Source: JBFWRK01 sp050248955 (GTDB taxonomy: Bacteria; Actinomycetota; Acidimicrobiia; Acidimicrobiales; Ilumatobacteraceae). From it: DNA of 31,621 bases. Location: contig JBFWRK010000029.1 of the NCBI GenBank assembly GCA_050248955.1, positions 1-31,621 on the forward strand. Direction: 5' to 3'. The notes beneath the pieces are model-generated. The model worked only from the letters and a program-made list of their open reading frames with translations, did not search any database and had not been told where the DNA came from. Shown one piece after another: positions 1-9,091 of the stretch (the first letter of the stretch is position 1; each line of letters opens with the position of its first letter). The position numbers and the translations under genes were made by a program.

Positions 1-222
1 GACCAGCACCGTCGGTGTCCCGGCGATCGAGAGATCCCGGACCTTCACCCGGCGCCGGCCGTTGCCGACCCCGACCACCCCACACGCCGGGCACCCCGCC
101 CTCGTCCGTGTCGTCTCCACGAGCAGCTAGTGCTCACCGTCCACCATCGTCATCGCCCGAACGGTGAACCCGTCCAGACCAACCAGCGCGGCCACACCGA
201 CCGCGTCGCTACCGTTCCCCAC
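1..222 (-). pseudogene. ISL3-family transposase, N-terminal fragment with nonsense codon
   Basis: Read on the minus strand, the frame gives GLDGFTVRAMTMVDGEH, a TAG stop (129-127), then LLVETTRTRAGCPACG and RRRVKVRDLSIAGTPTVLV running off the left edge. The CPAC zinc-binding pair, the basic stretch and the VRDLSIAG motif are typical of the N-terminal zinc-binding domain of ISL3-family transposases. The TAG stands where related proteins often have Trp, so a TGG-to-TAG mutation is a simple explanation. A GTG at 222-220 is a possible start. The rest of the protein lies outside the window. Family assignment is from recalled motifs; the stop codon is seen directly. Confidence 0.65.
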
Positions 223-351
223 GTCGGAGGCCTCCCGTCTGCAGATGTCAGCTATCCGCAGAATGGCGAGGCCTCCGGCACCGGCGGTGGACCCCTATCG
301 ACGAGCCCCGCTCACGACACGCCCCCAGCATTCAACGCGTAGAGCCTGTTT

Positions 352-546
352 AGCGGTGAGCTGGCGATCGCCCGGGCGGCGTCGATCGCTAACTGGCGGG
401 ATCAGTTCCTCAATGGTGGTGCGCAGGCCGTCGCCGCCGGCGGGCCGACGAAGCCGACGAAGCCGACGAGCCGAGAACAACAGCTCGCCGACGAGTGCGA
501 GCAGCTGACCGCCGCCCTGGGTGAAGCGCGCATGGAGCTTCGCTAG
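352..546 (+). pseudogene. IS3-like transposase orfA fragment
   Basis: The open frame from 352 to the TAG at 544-546 encodes SGELAIARAASIANWRDQFL, followed by a Gly/Ala-rich turn and REQQLADECEQLTAALGEARMELR. This resembles the end of the helix-turn-helix and the coiled-coil tail of IS3-type orfA proteins. The start is missing: a stop at 340-342 closes the frame immediately upstream, and no orfB with DDE catalytic residues follows. A 9-bp unit is repeated in tandem at 445-471, giving the peptide TKPTKPT. I read it as a relic, not a working gene. The exact IS family is uncertain. Confidence 0.5.
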
Positions 547-618
547 CGTCACGACATCGCGACGGCGTCGACTTCGCCCGCCACGTCCGAGACTTCCGGA
601 CGATCTACAACTCGACGT

Positions 619-956
619 TTGGTGACGTTCCTTCGATCGTTCACGTTCGGCCATGTCCGCCAGCTCGAAGCGGCCACCGCCGAGATCCATACTCGGGCCT
701 GGCGTCTGGGTGCCGTCCCGGCGATCGACGCCTGGCGATCGATGTCGACTCGACGATCTGCGAAGTCGACGGCCATCACAAGCAGGGCGCCGTCCACGGC
801 TAACCCACGGCCTCGGCGAACACCTTCTCCTGGTAACCCGGGCCCGACACCGGTGAGGTGCTCCACTCCAGGCTGCGGAAAGGTCAAGCGAACACCAAGG
901 TCGGCGCGAAACGCTCATCGAAGAACTTGTCGCCCGCGTCCGCGCCGGCCGGCGGG
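619..956 (+). pseudogene. IS1380-family transposase, multiply frame-shifted fragment
   Basis: Three plus frames must be joined to read the protein. Positions 619-~735 give TFLRSFTFGHVRQLEAAT; around 735-805 a second frame gives AIDVDSTICEVDGHHKQGAV; then, after a further shift, about 855-950 gives GEVLHSRLRKGQANTKVGAKR. These segments occur in this order in IS1380-family transposases, and the IDVDSTICEV segment carries the first catalytic Asp region. The C-terminal two thirds, with the other catalytic residues, is missing. With at least two frameshifts and a stop (TAA near 802-804), it cannot be functional. It lies directly upstream of the amidohydrolase promoter and marks the left border of the operon. 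Confidence 0.7.
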
Positions 957-1121
957 GCTCGTAGCGCGCACGATTACGCGGCGCAGGCTGTCGTGTCCTC
1001 CACCACCCACGACGTCGTCGCCGCACTCTTCGACAACCTCCGCCACGTAGTACGGACCGAGCGCGGCGAGCGGCGCGCAGCACAACGGCGGCGCGTCCAA
1101 TCGCCTTCGTCGAACCGGGGC

Positions 1122-1150
1122 TTGACACCTTTAGAGCGAGCTGTGATAGT
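1122..1150 (+). promoter_or_regulatory. Sigma-70-type promoter of the amidohydrolase operon
   Basis: A perfect -35 hexamer TTGACA (1122-1127) is followed by a 17-bp spacer and a -10-like GATAGT (1145-1150, four of six consensus bases). Transcription would begin around 1157, at or next to the ATG at 1158. The message is therefore probably leaderless, which fits the lack of a ribosome binding site before that ATG. Leaderless messages are common in actinobacteria. The hexamers are seen; promoter activity is inferred. Confidence 0.55.
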
Positions 1151-1157
1151 CGCGTCG

Positions 1158-2372
1158 ATGAATCGGTCCTATTACGGACATCTCAAGCCCTGCCCGGACG
1201 TCGTCGCCTTGCGGCGGCATTTCCACCGGCATCCGGAGCTCAGGTTCGCAGAGGCAGGCACCGCGGAGTGCATCGCCGACTTCTTGCGCCCGATGGGTTT
1301 CGAGGTGCAAACCGGGGTTGCGAGGACGGGAGTGGTCGCATCGATGCAGCGTGGCAGCGGCGGCTATCACGTCGCGCTGCGAGCGGACATGGATGCGCTA
1401 CCGATCCCGGACAGCAAGGACGTCGAGTACCGGTCGACGGTCGAGGACACGTCGCACGCGTGCGGCCACGACGCCCACGTCGCTATCGCTATGGCGACGG
1501 CGGCCGAGCTGGCGGCTGCAGACGACTGGGAGGGTCGCGTGACCCTCGTGTTCCAACCAGCGGAAGAGGTGCCGTTCGGCGCGAAGAGCGGCGCACGAGA
1601 AATGATCGCGGCCGGTCTGTTCGACCTCGTGCCACCGATCGACGCGATGTTCGGCCTGCACTGCTGGCCGTGGCTGGATGTCGGCCAGGTCGGTGCGGAG
1701 CGAGGCCCGGCGATGGCGGCCAAGGACGCGTTCCAGCTGTGCGTGACGGGCAAGGCAGCACATGTGGCGACGCCCCACGAGGGCGTGGATGCCATATTGG
1801 TGGCGGCGCGGATCGTGCAGGCGATCCATCAGCTGGTGTCACGGCGGGTGGCACCGGGCGCGACCGCCGTCGTCCACGTCGGGACGATCGAGGGTGGCCG
1901 CTCGCAGAGCGTCCTCGCCGACGACGTGCGTTTGACGGGCACGATCCGCACTCACGATGAAGCGGTGCGCAGTTCGCTCAAGGCGGCGGTGGAGGCGATC
2001 GCAGCCTCAGAGGGCGCGATGTGGGGTGCGACGGCCGTGGTCACGTGGGCGAACGAGATGCCCTCGCTCATCAACGACCGGCGCCTCGTCGACTTGGCGA
2101 GGACGGTCTTGATCGAGCCCGCGCCCGGGGCGCCCGAGTACGTCGACATCGAGGACTCTCCCTTGACGACCGATGACTTCGCCGTGCTCGCCGAACGGGT
2201 GCCCGCGCTTTACATGAAGCTCGGTGTGCGTGGACCAGTGCGGGGGCATCTCGCGCTGCACACGTCGGGCTTCGACATCGACGAGGACGCCCTCCAGATC
2301 GGGATCATCGCCCTCGAGCGGTTGAGCCGTGCCGTCCTCGACGGCGCGCTCGCCGGTGCGCGGCGGGCGTAG
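1158..2372 (+). CDS. M20-family (M20D) amidohydrolase
   Basis: This 404-residue metallo-amidohydrolase belongs to the hippurate hydrolase / N-acyl-amino-acid amidohydrolase group. It should cleave an amide bond to release a free amine or amino acid, probably in the cytoplasm. Visible motifs are HRHPEL near residue 23, ADMDALP near 76, HACGHD with metal ligands C102 and H104, PAEE with E136/E137, GLHCWP with H168, and a C-terminal HTSGFD with H368. A central dimerisation (lid) domain starts near AFQLCVTGKAAH. The length is normal for the family. The frame stays open upstream, but the ATG at 1158 fits both the family N-terminus and the promoter ending at 1150. It is first in an operon with a Liv-type importer, so its substrate is probably what the importer brings in, or a derivative of it. 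The substrate cannot be read from the sequence. Confidence 0.9.
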   Translation: MNRSYYGHLKPCPDVVALRRHFHRHPELRFAEAGTAECIADFLRPMGFEVQTGVARTGVVASMQRGSGGYHVALRADMDALPIPDSKDVEYRSTVEDTSHACGHDAHVAIAMATAAELAAADDWEGRVTLVFQPAEEVPFGAKSGAREMIAAGLFDLVPPIDAMFGLHCWPWLDVGQVGAERGPAMAAKDAFQLCVTGKAAHVATPHEGVDAILVAARIVQAIHQLVSRRVAPGATAVVHVGTIEGGRSQSVLADDVRLTGTIRTHDEAVRSSLKAAVEAIAASEGAMWGATAVVTWANEMPSLINDRRLVDLARTVLIEPAPGAPEYVDIEDSPLTTDDFAVLAERVPALYMKLGVRGPVRGHLALHTSGFDIDEDALQIGIIALERLSRAVLDGALAGARRA

Positions 2373-2429
2373 TCCTCCACGACATCACCGAAAAGACATC
2401 GAAGCGACTACAGAAGGAGAGAGAGACCC

Positions 2430-3746
2430 GTGAACAAGGACCACAAACGTGGATCAAGGCGGTTCCGACTGCTCGGTGCAGCCGTCGTCGCGAGCTTGCT
2501 CGTCGCGGCCTGCGGCGACGATTCCGACGCCGAGGACACGGCGGGCGCCGATCCGACGACCACCGCCGCGACGTCGATCAGCGGACCTGGAGAGACCGCC
2601 GCCACGGACACAACTGACCCAACGGCCGGCACGGAGACAACGAGCGTTGGAGCCGCCCCGACGACCGATGGTGAGCCATGGCGGATCGGGATCGTCACCT
2701 CATTCACCGGGCCCGCCAACGCACTGGGCCTCGAGGAAGTCAACAGCTACCGGCTGGCCGCCAAGCTCGTCAACGACGCCGGCGGGATCAATGGCCGCCC
2801 GATCGAAGTGATCGAAGATGACGATCAGAGCAAGCCGGAGCAAGCGATCATCGCCGTCAACAAGCAGATTTTCCAGGACGAGGTGCACGCGATCATCGGT
2901 GGTCTGTCCACCGGAGCAACGCTCGCGGTGAAGCCGATCGTCGAGAAGGAGAAGGTCGTGCTGATGTCGGCACACGTGGGCGTCGCCACAACTGAAGACA
3001 ACCCCCAATACCTCTTCCGCGCCGGCATCAGCGATCGCACGTCGAACACGTGGTTGCTGAACCAGCTGGTCGACAACGGCTTGAAGCGCCTGGCGATCAT
3101 TCACGACTCGAACGCCTACGGGACGGGTAGCCAGGACATCGTCCAGAAGCTGATCGAGGACGAGGGCTTCGACGTGGAAGTCGTCGCGACGCAGACGTTC
3201 AAGACCGAAGACACGGATATGCGGGCCCAGCTGACGTCGATCGCCTCGTCGAACCCCGACGCCGTGTACATCATCGGTACCAACCCTGCTCCCGCATTGG
3301 TCATCAAGCAGGCCCACGAGCTCGGGCTCGAAGCCGCCATGTACGGCTCGACAGGTCTGCTCAGCCCGAAGACGATCGAAATCGCGGGCGCCGACGCGGC
3401 GGAAGGCTTCATCGTTCCCGGTCTCGGCATCGCGAACCGTCCCCGCCCCGAACAGGAGGAGTTCATCGAGGCCTTCCGCGCCGAGTACGGGCGTGACCCA
3501 GTCGGCTTCGAGTTCTACGGAGACGGGATGTATCTCGTGCTGAAGGCTCTCGAGCACGTGACCGCCGACCCCTCGGACCTCGAAGCGGCTCGGGAGGAGA
3601 TCAAGGACTCGTTGGAAACCAACATCAACGAGATGTCCTGGAGCTTCGGCCCGTCGAGCTACAGCCCGGACAACCACGAGGGTGCCGATGAGCGCTCGCT
3701 CGTGCCGATGACCATCACCGGCGGCGCCTTCGAGCGGCTGGGCTGA
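2430..3746 (+). CDS. Liv-type ABC transporter substrate-binding lipoprotein
   Basis: This 438-residue periplasmic-binding-fold protein (type I, branched-chain amino acid family) captures the solute for the importer encoded just downstream. It begins with GTG at 2430 behind a strong AAGGAGAG ribosome binding site. Residues 1-28 are a lipoprotein signal peptide: a basic n-region, a hydrophobic stretch, and lipobox VAAC with lipidated C28. A Thr/Ala/Asp-rich linker of about 55 residues follows, then the mature fold starts at WRIGIVTSFTGPAN. NDAGGINGRPIEVIEDDDQS is typical of LivJ/LivK-like proteins. Proteins of this fold bind amino acids, amides, aromatics or ureides, so the ligand is open; the neighbouring amidohydrolase favours an amide or N-acyl compound. 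Confidence 0.92.
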   Translation: MNKDHKRGSRRFRLLGAAVVASLLVAACGDDSDAEDTAGADPTTTAATSISGPGETAATDTTDPTAGTETTSVGAAPTTDGEPWRIGIVTSFTGPANALGLEEVNSYRLAAKLVNDAGGINGRPIEVIEDDDQSKPEQAIIAVNKQIFQDEVHAIIGGLSTGATLAVKPIVEKEKVVLMSAHVGVATTEDNPQYLFRAGISDRTSNTWLLNQLVDNGLKRLAIIHDSNAYGTGSQDIVQKLIEDEGFDVEVVATQTFKTEDTDMRAQLTSIASSNPDAVYIIGTNPAPALVIKQAHELGLEAAMYGSTGLLSPKTIEIAGADAAEGFIVPGLGIANRPRPEQEEFIEAFRAEYGRDPVGFEFYGDGMYLVLKALEHVTADPSDLEAAREEIKDSLETNINEMSWSFGPSSYSPDNHEGADERSLVPMTITGGAFERLG

Positions 3747-3748
3747 CC

Positions 3749-4548
3749 GTGGTAATCCTTCCCAGCGACGTTGCACCGCTCGTGGTCAGCGGGCTGTCCA
3801 AGCAGTACGGCAGCTTGCATGCCCTCGCGGGCGTGGACCTAACGGTTGGGCGAGGTCAGATCGTTGGCCTCATCGGTCCCAACGGCGCTGGGAAGAGCAC
3901 GGTGTTCCGGGCGGTGACCGGGTTCGAGCGTCCCGATGGCGGCTCGGTCACGTTTGCCGGCCACCGAATCGATCGGATGCGTCCCGACGCGATCGCGCGG
4001 CTGGGGTTGCGTCAGGTCTTTCAGCATCCACACGTCTTTCTCGACATGTCTGTGCTGGGCAACGTAATGGTCGGCGCTCACGATCGCTTCAGCAAGAGCT
4101 GGTTGGCGACGGCGCTGTCGCTGCCCCGGGTCCACCGCGAAGAACGGGAGATCCGGGCAGCAGCAGAACAAGAGCTCGACTTTGTCGGCGTCGACGGGGC
4201 TGCCCACGCGGACACGCTGACGTTCGGCCAAGAGCGACTGATGGAAATCGCTCGCGCGCTCGTAGCTCAACCGCAGCTCCTGCTGTGCGACGAACCGGCG
4301 GCCGGCTTGAACGAAACGGAGACTAGCGAACTGGGCACGGTGCTCGATCGGATTCGGGAGCGAGGAATCGGCGTGCTGCTGATCGAGCACGACATGGGCC
4401 TCGTGATGGAGCTGTGCGATCACATCGTAGTGCTGAACTACGGGCAGCTGATCGCAGAAGGAACCGCCGCGCACGTCGGAAGCCATCCCGCCGTCATCGA
4501 GGCCTACCTCGGCGTCGACCAGGCGGCGGCCACCGCAGGAGATCAGTG

Positions 4549-4549
<1 letters not shown>
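3749..4549 (+). CDS. livG: ABC transporter ATP-binding protein, LivG type
   Basis: This 266-residue ATPase should power the importer together with LivF. It shows Walker A GPNGAGKST (43-51), Q-loop Gln92 in RQVFQHP, an LTFGQ signature (157-161), Walker B LLLCDEP with D181/E182, and switch His214 in LIEHD. The AAGLN directly after Walker B is a hallmark of LivG rather than LivF. The GTG start at 3749 lies only two bases after the binding-protein stop, which fits translational coupling. The gene ends in TGATG, overlapping the next start by one base. All catalytic motifs are intact. Confidence 0.93.
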
Positions 4550-5274
<725 letters not shown>

Positions 5275-5311
5275 TCAACCATCCAGCTCTTGCACATGTG
5301 AGGGACCTCCG

Positions 5312-6175
5312 ATGACTGCCATCTTCCAGTACCTCATCATCGGGCTCGCACTGGGCTCGCTCTACGGTTTGATCGCGGTCGGATTCACGATCGTCTACAA
5401 CGCCAGCAGCATCGTGAACTTCGCTCACGGTGAGCTGGTGATGATAGGTGGCATGCTGACGATCGCTCTGGTCGATGCCGGTGTGCCGGTCGTGCTGGCT
5501 GCGATGTCGGCCATCCTCGGCGCTGCGGTGGCTGCGGGCGCGATCCAGGTCGCGACGCTCGACCGCTTCCCCCGACCCGATCCGGTCCGCGTGATTCTCG
5601 CGACGCTGGCGGTCGGGCTGGTCTTCAAAGCAGGGGCATTGCGGATCTGGGGCAAGGACCCGCACTACCTCAAGCCGTTCTCGTCGAAGGATCGAGTCGT
5701 CCTCGGTGATGTGACCGCACCCACGCAGGCGCTGTGGGTGATCGGAGTGACGGCGGTGGTCGTCGCACTGCTGTGGCTGTTCTACCGTCAAACCCGCGTC
5801 GGGCAAGGGATGATCGCGGCATCGATCGACCGCTCGACCGCAGGTTTGATGGGTGTCGACGTGCGACGGGTCGCGCTCGGCGCCTTCGCGCTTAGCGGCG
5901 TCATCGGCGCGATCGCCGGCATCGTCACGGCGCCACTGACGACCAGCTCGTACTCGATCGGGACGCCGCTCGCCGTCAAAGGATTCGTGGCCGCCGCAAT
6001 CGGCGGGATCGGCAACCCGTTTGGCGCACTCGTCGGCGGTGTCATCGTCGGACTCTCGGAGACGTTCGCGACCGGCTACGTGTCGTCGGAGTTGAAAGAC
6101 ACCATCGCCCTCGGGCTTGGCGTGTTGCTGCTGCTTATGCGCCCGCAGGGGCTCCTGAAAGGGAGCGCGCGATGA
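5312..6175 (+). CDS. livH: ABC transporter permease, LivH type
   Basis: This 287-residue integral membrane protein forms half of the transport channel. The N-terminal segment ends in IVYNASSIVNFAHGEL (about 27-42), which carries the NFAHG motif characteristic of LivH. Several hydrophobic membrane spans follow, and the C-terminal GIGNPFGALVGG region is the conserved cytoplasmic loop that contacts the ATPases. The ATG at 5312 has GAGGGA upstream. Its stop overlaps the livM start (ATGA, 6172-6175), consistent with paired translation of the two permeases. Confidence 0.93.
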   Translation: MTAIFQYLIIGLALGSLYGLIAVGFTIVYNASSIVNFAHGELVMIGGMLTIALVDAGVPVVLAAMSAILGAAVAAGAIQVATLDRFPRPDPVRVILATLAVGLVFKAGALRIWGKDPHYLKPFSSKDRVVLGDVTAPTQALWVIGVTAVVVALLWLFYRQTRVGQGMIAASIDRSTAGLMGVDVRRVALGAFALSGVIGAIAGIVTAPLTTSSYSIGTPLAVKGFVAAAIGGIGNPFGALVGGVIVGLSETFATGYVSSELKDTIALGLGVLLLLMRPQGLLKGSAR

Positions 6176-7203
6176 GGAAGCGGATCGCCCTCTGGGCGCT
6201 CATCATCGCGGCCGCAGTGGTCGTGCCGCTGCGGATCCAGGACAACCGCTACTGGCTCACGCTCGGAATCGTCGGATGCATCTATGCGGTGTTTACGTGC
6301 GGGCAGACCCTGCTGCTCGGTTACGCGGGGCAGGTCTCGCTCGGCCACGCCGCCTTGTACGGCATCGGCGCGTACACGTCGGCGATCCTCACGAGCCGCC
6401 ACGATTGGCCGTTTCCACTCGCGTTCGCGATGGCCGGCGTGCTCACCGCCGTCGTCGCCTACTTCCTCGGCCGGCCGATGCTGCACCTCGAGCCGTTCTA
6501 TCTGGCGATGGCGACCCTGGTCCTCGGCATTGCCGCCAACGAGATCTTCCACACGTGGACGTCGGTGACCGGCGGCACGGGCGGGGTGATCGGCATCCCG
6601 AGCGCCTCGCTCGGACCGATTGAGCTGGACGAGCCGCTGCGGTACCTGTACTTCACCCTCGCGGTGGCCCTGATCGTCCTGGCGCTGTCGGGCACACTGG
6701 TGCGAACCTTTGTTGGCCGAGCGTTCAGGGCGATCAAGTCCGATGAAGCCGGTGCGCTCGCCGCTGGAGTCGATGTGCGCGCGTTCAAAGCGAAGGTGTT
6801 CGCCCTCAGCGGCGCGCTGGCCGGCCTGGCCGGCGCGATGTATGCCCACCACGCGCAGTTCATCAGCCCGGAGAGCTTCGGCACGGACCTGTCGGTTTTG
6901 GTGGTCATCATGGCGGTTGTCGGCGGACCGACCCGCATCGTCGGCGCTGCCATCGGTGCGATCTTCTTGGTCGGCTTCCCCGAGATCACCCGGTCCTATG
7001 GCGAATGGCGAGATCTGATGTACGGCGCCGTGCTGTTCGTCACGCTGGTGTTCGCTCCCGAGGGTATCGCTGGTACCGCATCAGCGATCGGCCGTCGCCT
7101 ACGGCCCTACGCGGGGCGCCGACCGAAACCTCCCACCGCTGCATCGGCGTCCACCGCGGATCACAAGGCGATCTCACGTCGATTGGAAACGGTGGACCCG
7201 TGA
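6172..7203 (+). CDS. livM: ABC transporter permease, LivM type
   Basis: This 343-residue second permease half has GYAGQVSLGHAALYGIGAYT (about 50-69), the LivM motif, followed by alternating hydrophobic spans and a conserved VVGGPTRIVGAAIGA loop. After the last membrane segment there is a Pro/Ala/Lys-rich cytoplasmic tail of about 40 residues that is not part of the core fold. The start overlaps livH by four bases. The end overlaps the GTG of the molybdenum-hydroxylase FAD subunit by four bases (GTGA at 7200-7203), which ties uptake and oxidation into one transcript. Confidence 0.92.
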   Translation: MRKRIALWALIIAAAVVVPLRIQDNRYWLTLGIVGCIYAVFTCGQTLLLGYAGQVSLGHAALYGIGAYTSAILTSRHDWPFPLAFAMAGVLTAVVAYFLGRPMLHLEPFYLAMATLVLGIAANEIFHTWTSVTGGTGGVIGIPSASLGPIELDEPLRYLYFTLAVALIVLALSGTLVRTFVGRAFRAIKSDEAGALAAGVDVRAFKAKVFALSGALAGLAGAMYAHHAQFISPESFGTDLSVLVVIMAVVGGPTRIVGAAIGAIFLVGFPEITRSYGEWRDLMYGAVLFVTLVFAPEGIAGTASAIGRRLRPYAGRRPKPPTAASASTADHKAISRRLETVDP

Positions 7204-8063
7204 AGCCCGCCGCGTTCCGATACGAGCGACCGCTACACGTGCACGAGGCGATCGAGCTGCTGAGCGACGACACGGTCGACGCCCGAGTCCTCGCCGGTGG
7301 GCAGAGCCTGGTGCCATTGATGGCGATGCGGCTCAGCCGCCCCGACGTGATCATCGACCTGAACGCGATCGACGACCTTCGCGGCATCCGCGTCGACGGT
7401 GACACGCTGCGGATCGGCGCGATGACGCGCCAGGCCGAAGCGGAGCACGACCCGCTCGTAGCTGCTCACGTTCCTGTGTTGGCGACGATCCTCGGACGCG
7501 TCGGCCACGTCGCGACCAGGAACCGCGGCACGATCGGTGGCAGCGTCGCCCACGCCGATCCCGCCGCAGAACTGGTTGCGTTCGCGGTGCTGGTGGACGC
7601 GACCTGCGTGCTCCAGGGCCCGAACGGCGTCCGCCGAGTGCGGGCCGCAGACTTCTTCGAGACCTACTTCACGACGGCGATCAATCCCGATGAGATACTC
7701 GTCGAGCTGACGATCCCGCTGCCGGGCATGCCGCGCCAGTTCGCGATCGAGGAGTTCGCGCGCCGCGCCGGCGACTTCGCCATCGCCGGCGTCATCGCGA
7801 TGTTCGATGAAGTCGACTCGACCGTCACCGACCCCCGGCTCGTCGCGTTCGCCGCCGGACCCACGCCGATCCGCGGGGATGCGGCCGAAGAGCTGCTCCG
7901 AGATCGCGTGCTGACAACAGCGTTGGCGGCGGCAGGAGCGGCGCTGGCCGACGCCTGCTCCCCCGCCGACGACATCCACGGCTCAGCGGGCTACCGACGC
8001 GAGCTCGTGGCAACGCTCACCGAACGGGCCTTGCTCAGCGCGAGCAGAGGGAGCAGATCGTGA
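7200..8063 (+). CDS. Molybdenum hydroxylase FAD-binding (medium) subunit, CoxM-like
   Basis: This 287-residue flavoprotein subunit of a xanthine dehydrogenase / CO dehydrogenase-type enzyme passes electrons from the iron-sulfur subunit to an external acceptor through FAD. FAD motifs are AGGQSL (32-37) and TIGGS (111-115, within RNRGTIGGSVAHADP). A C-terminal CO-dehydrogenase flavoprotein domain follows. The open frame extends upstream, but the GTG at 7200 gives the standard MKPAAFRY start and a four-base overlap with livM. The stop overlaps the next gene's GTG (8060). Family and role are firm; the substrate is decided by the large subunit encoded at 12329. Confidence 0.92.
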   Translation: MKPAAFRYERPLHVHEAIELLSDDTVDARVLAGGQSLVPLMAMRLSRPDVIIDLNAIDDLRGIRVDGDTLRIGAMTRQAEAEHDPLVAAHVPVLATILGRVGHVATRNRGTIGGSVAHADPAAELVAFAVLVDATCVLQGPNGVRRVRAADFFETYFTTAINPDEILVELTIPLPGMPRQFAIEEFARRAGDFAIAGVIAMFDEVDSTVTDPRLVAFAAGPTPIRGDAAEELLRDRVLTTALAAAGAALADACSPADDIHGSAGYRRELVATLTERALLSASRGSRS

Positions 8064-8542
8064 ACGAGATCACGCCGGTAGGTGTACGGGTCAGTATCAA
8101 CGGAACGGCGCGCCGGTTCTTCTGCGAGCCGCGCGACACCCTCGCCGATGCGCTCCGGATCCATTGCGGTCTCCGCGGAGTGCACCTCGGCTGCGAGCAC
8201 GGGATCTGTGGCGCATGCACCATCGAACTCGATGGGCACACCGTTCGCTCGTGCCTGATGTTCGCCGTGCAAGCGGATGGATGTGAGATCCGCACGGTCG
8301 AAGGCCTTTCGGACGGAGCTGAGCTCCACCCGCTCCAACAAGCCTTCTCGGAGTTCCATGCGCTCCAATGCGGCTTCTGCACCCCCGGGATGCTGATGAC
8401 CTCGCTCGAATTGCTGCGGGATGTCGCCGAGCCGACTGAGGAGATCGTGCGGGAGCGCCTGTCCGGCAACATCTGCCGCTGCACTGGCTACCAGAACATC
8501 GTTGATGCCGTCCTCACCGTGGCGCGGCGTTCGCCGCGGTAA
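8060..8542 (+). CDS. Molybdenum hydroxylase 2Fe-2S (small) subunit, CoxS-like
   Basis: This 160-residue protein with two 2Fe-2S clusters relays electrons from the molybdenum site to FAD. The N-terminal plant-type ferredoxin domain uses C45, C50, C53 and C65 (CEHGICGACTIEL). The C-terminal helical domain uses C104, C107, C139 and C141 (CGFCTPG and CRCTGYQNIV). All eight ligands are present. It is translationally coupled to the FAD subunit (GTGA). The catalytic large subunit is not next to it but 3.8 kb downstream in the same operon. Confidence 0.95.
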   Translation: MNEITPVGVRVSINGTARRFFCEPRDTLADALRIHCGLRGVHLGCEHGICGACTIELDGHTVRSCLMFAVQADGCEIRTVEGLSDGAELHPLQQAFSEFHALQCGFCTPGMLMTSLELLRDVAEPTEEIVRERLSGNICRCTGYQNIVDAVLTVARRSPR

Positions 8543-8592
8543 CACGAAACGGTTGCCGCTCCATCTATCAATCACAATGAAGTGAGGAAGCA

Positions 8593-9084
8593 ATGACTCC
8601 TACGGATGACCCCCCGATCGTCTTTGACGGCGATTCGAACGAAACTCGCGACGAGCTCGTTGCGCTGTACCGCGCTTACTGGACCGCCAACGACGTGCTC
8701 AAGAATGAGATGTTGGACGGCGTCTACACCACCCGCCCGGACGCGATCTACTTCAACACCAACGGCCATGTGTACGAGGGCCTCGACGACTGGCTCAACA
8801 TTTGGGACTACTACCGCCCCCGGATGAACATGATCGAAGCCGCTCGGGGCGGGAAGCTGCGCATCGCCGTCCGCGACGATCTCGCCGTCATGGTGGACGA
8901 TCACATCGTTCGGTCATACGAGTGGCGAGCAAGCGAGGACGAGCCCAACTTTGTCAAGGGCAACCCGCACGTTCGAATGACCTTCGTGTGCATGCGCGAG
9001 GCCGACGGCTGGCGCATCGTGCACACCCACTTCTCGGAGCGTGCGACCGGCCCTCGGCCGGATCAGATCGCACAGCAATCCTGA
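8593..9084 (+). CDS. NTF2-like / SnoaL-type protein
   Basis: This 163-residue protein has the cone-shaped NTF2-like fold, inferred from a helix-rich N-terminus (RDELVALYRAYWTAND), a central strand pair, and the closing GWRIVHTHFSE typical of SnoaL_3-type members. Some members isomerise or hydrate small substrates; others only bind ligands or are accessory. It follows the 2Fe-2S subunit gene after 50 bases and has its own GAGGAAG ribosome binding site. An LLM gene follows after seven bases. A role as an accessory or small-molecule enzyme in the same pathway is inferred; no catalytic residues can be assigned confidently. Confidence 0.75.
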   Translation: MTPTDDPPIVFDGDSNETRDELVALYRAYWTANDVLKNEMLDGVYTTRPDAIYFNTNGHVYEGLDDWLNIWDYYRPRMNMIEAARGGKLRIAVRDDLAVMVDDHIVRSYEWRASEDEPNFVKGNPHVRMTFVCMREADGWRIVHTHFSERATGPRPDQIAQQS

Positions 9085-9091
9085 CGCGCCG

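Noticed and set aside
1106..1114. Short palindrome TTCGTCGAA upstream of the first promoter
   Set aside because: Nine bases of this kind are frequent by chance in G+C-rich DNA, and no second copy was seen near the operon.
295..1128. Long minus-strand open frame of 277 codons
   Set aside because: It is Arg-rich, matches no family, and is antisense to two transposase remnants. High G+C content creates such open frames on the opposite strand.
858..1157. Upstream 100-codon extension of the amidohydrolase
   Set aside because: The added part is IS1380 transposase sequence in its first third, followed by low-complexity sequence, and a promoter lies at 1122-1150.
2700..3776. Minus-strand open frame of 358 codons opposite the binding protein
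   Set aside because: It is the shadow of a clear lipoprotein gene; its composition is Arg/Val/Asp-rich with no domain.
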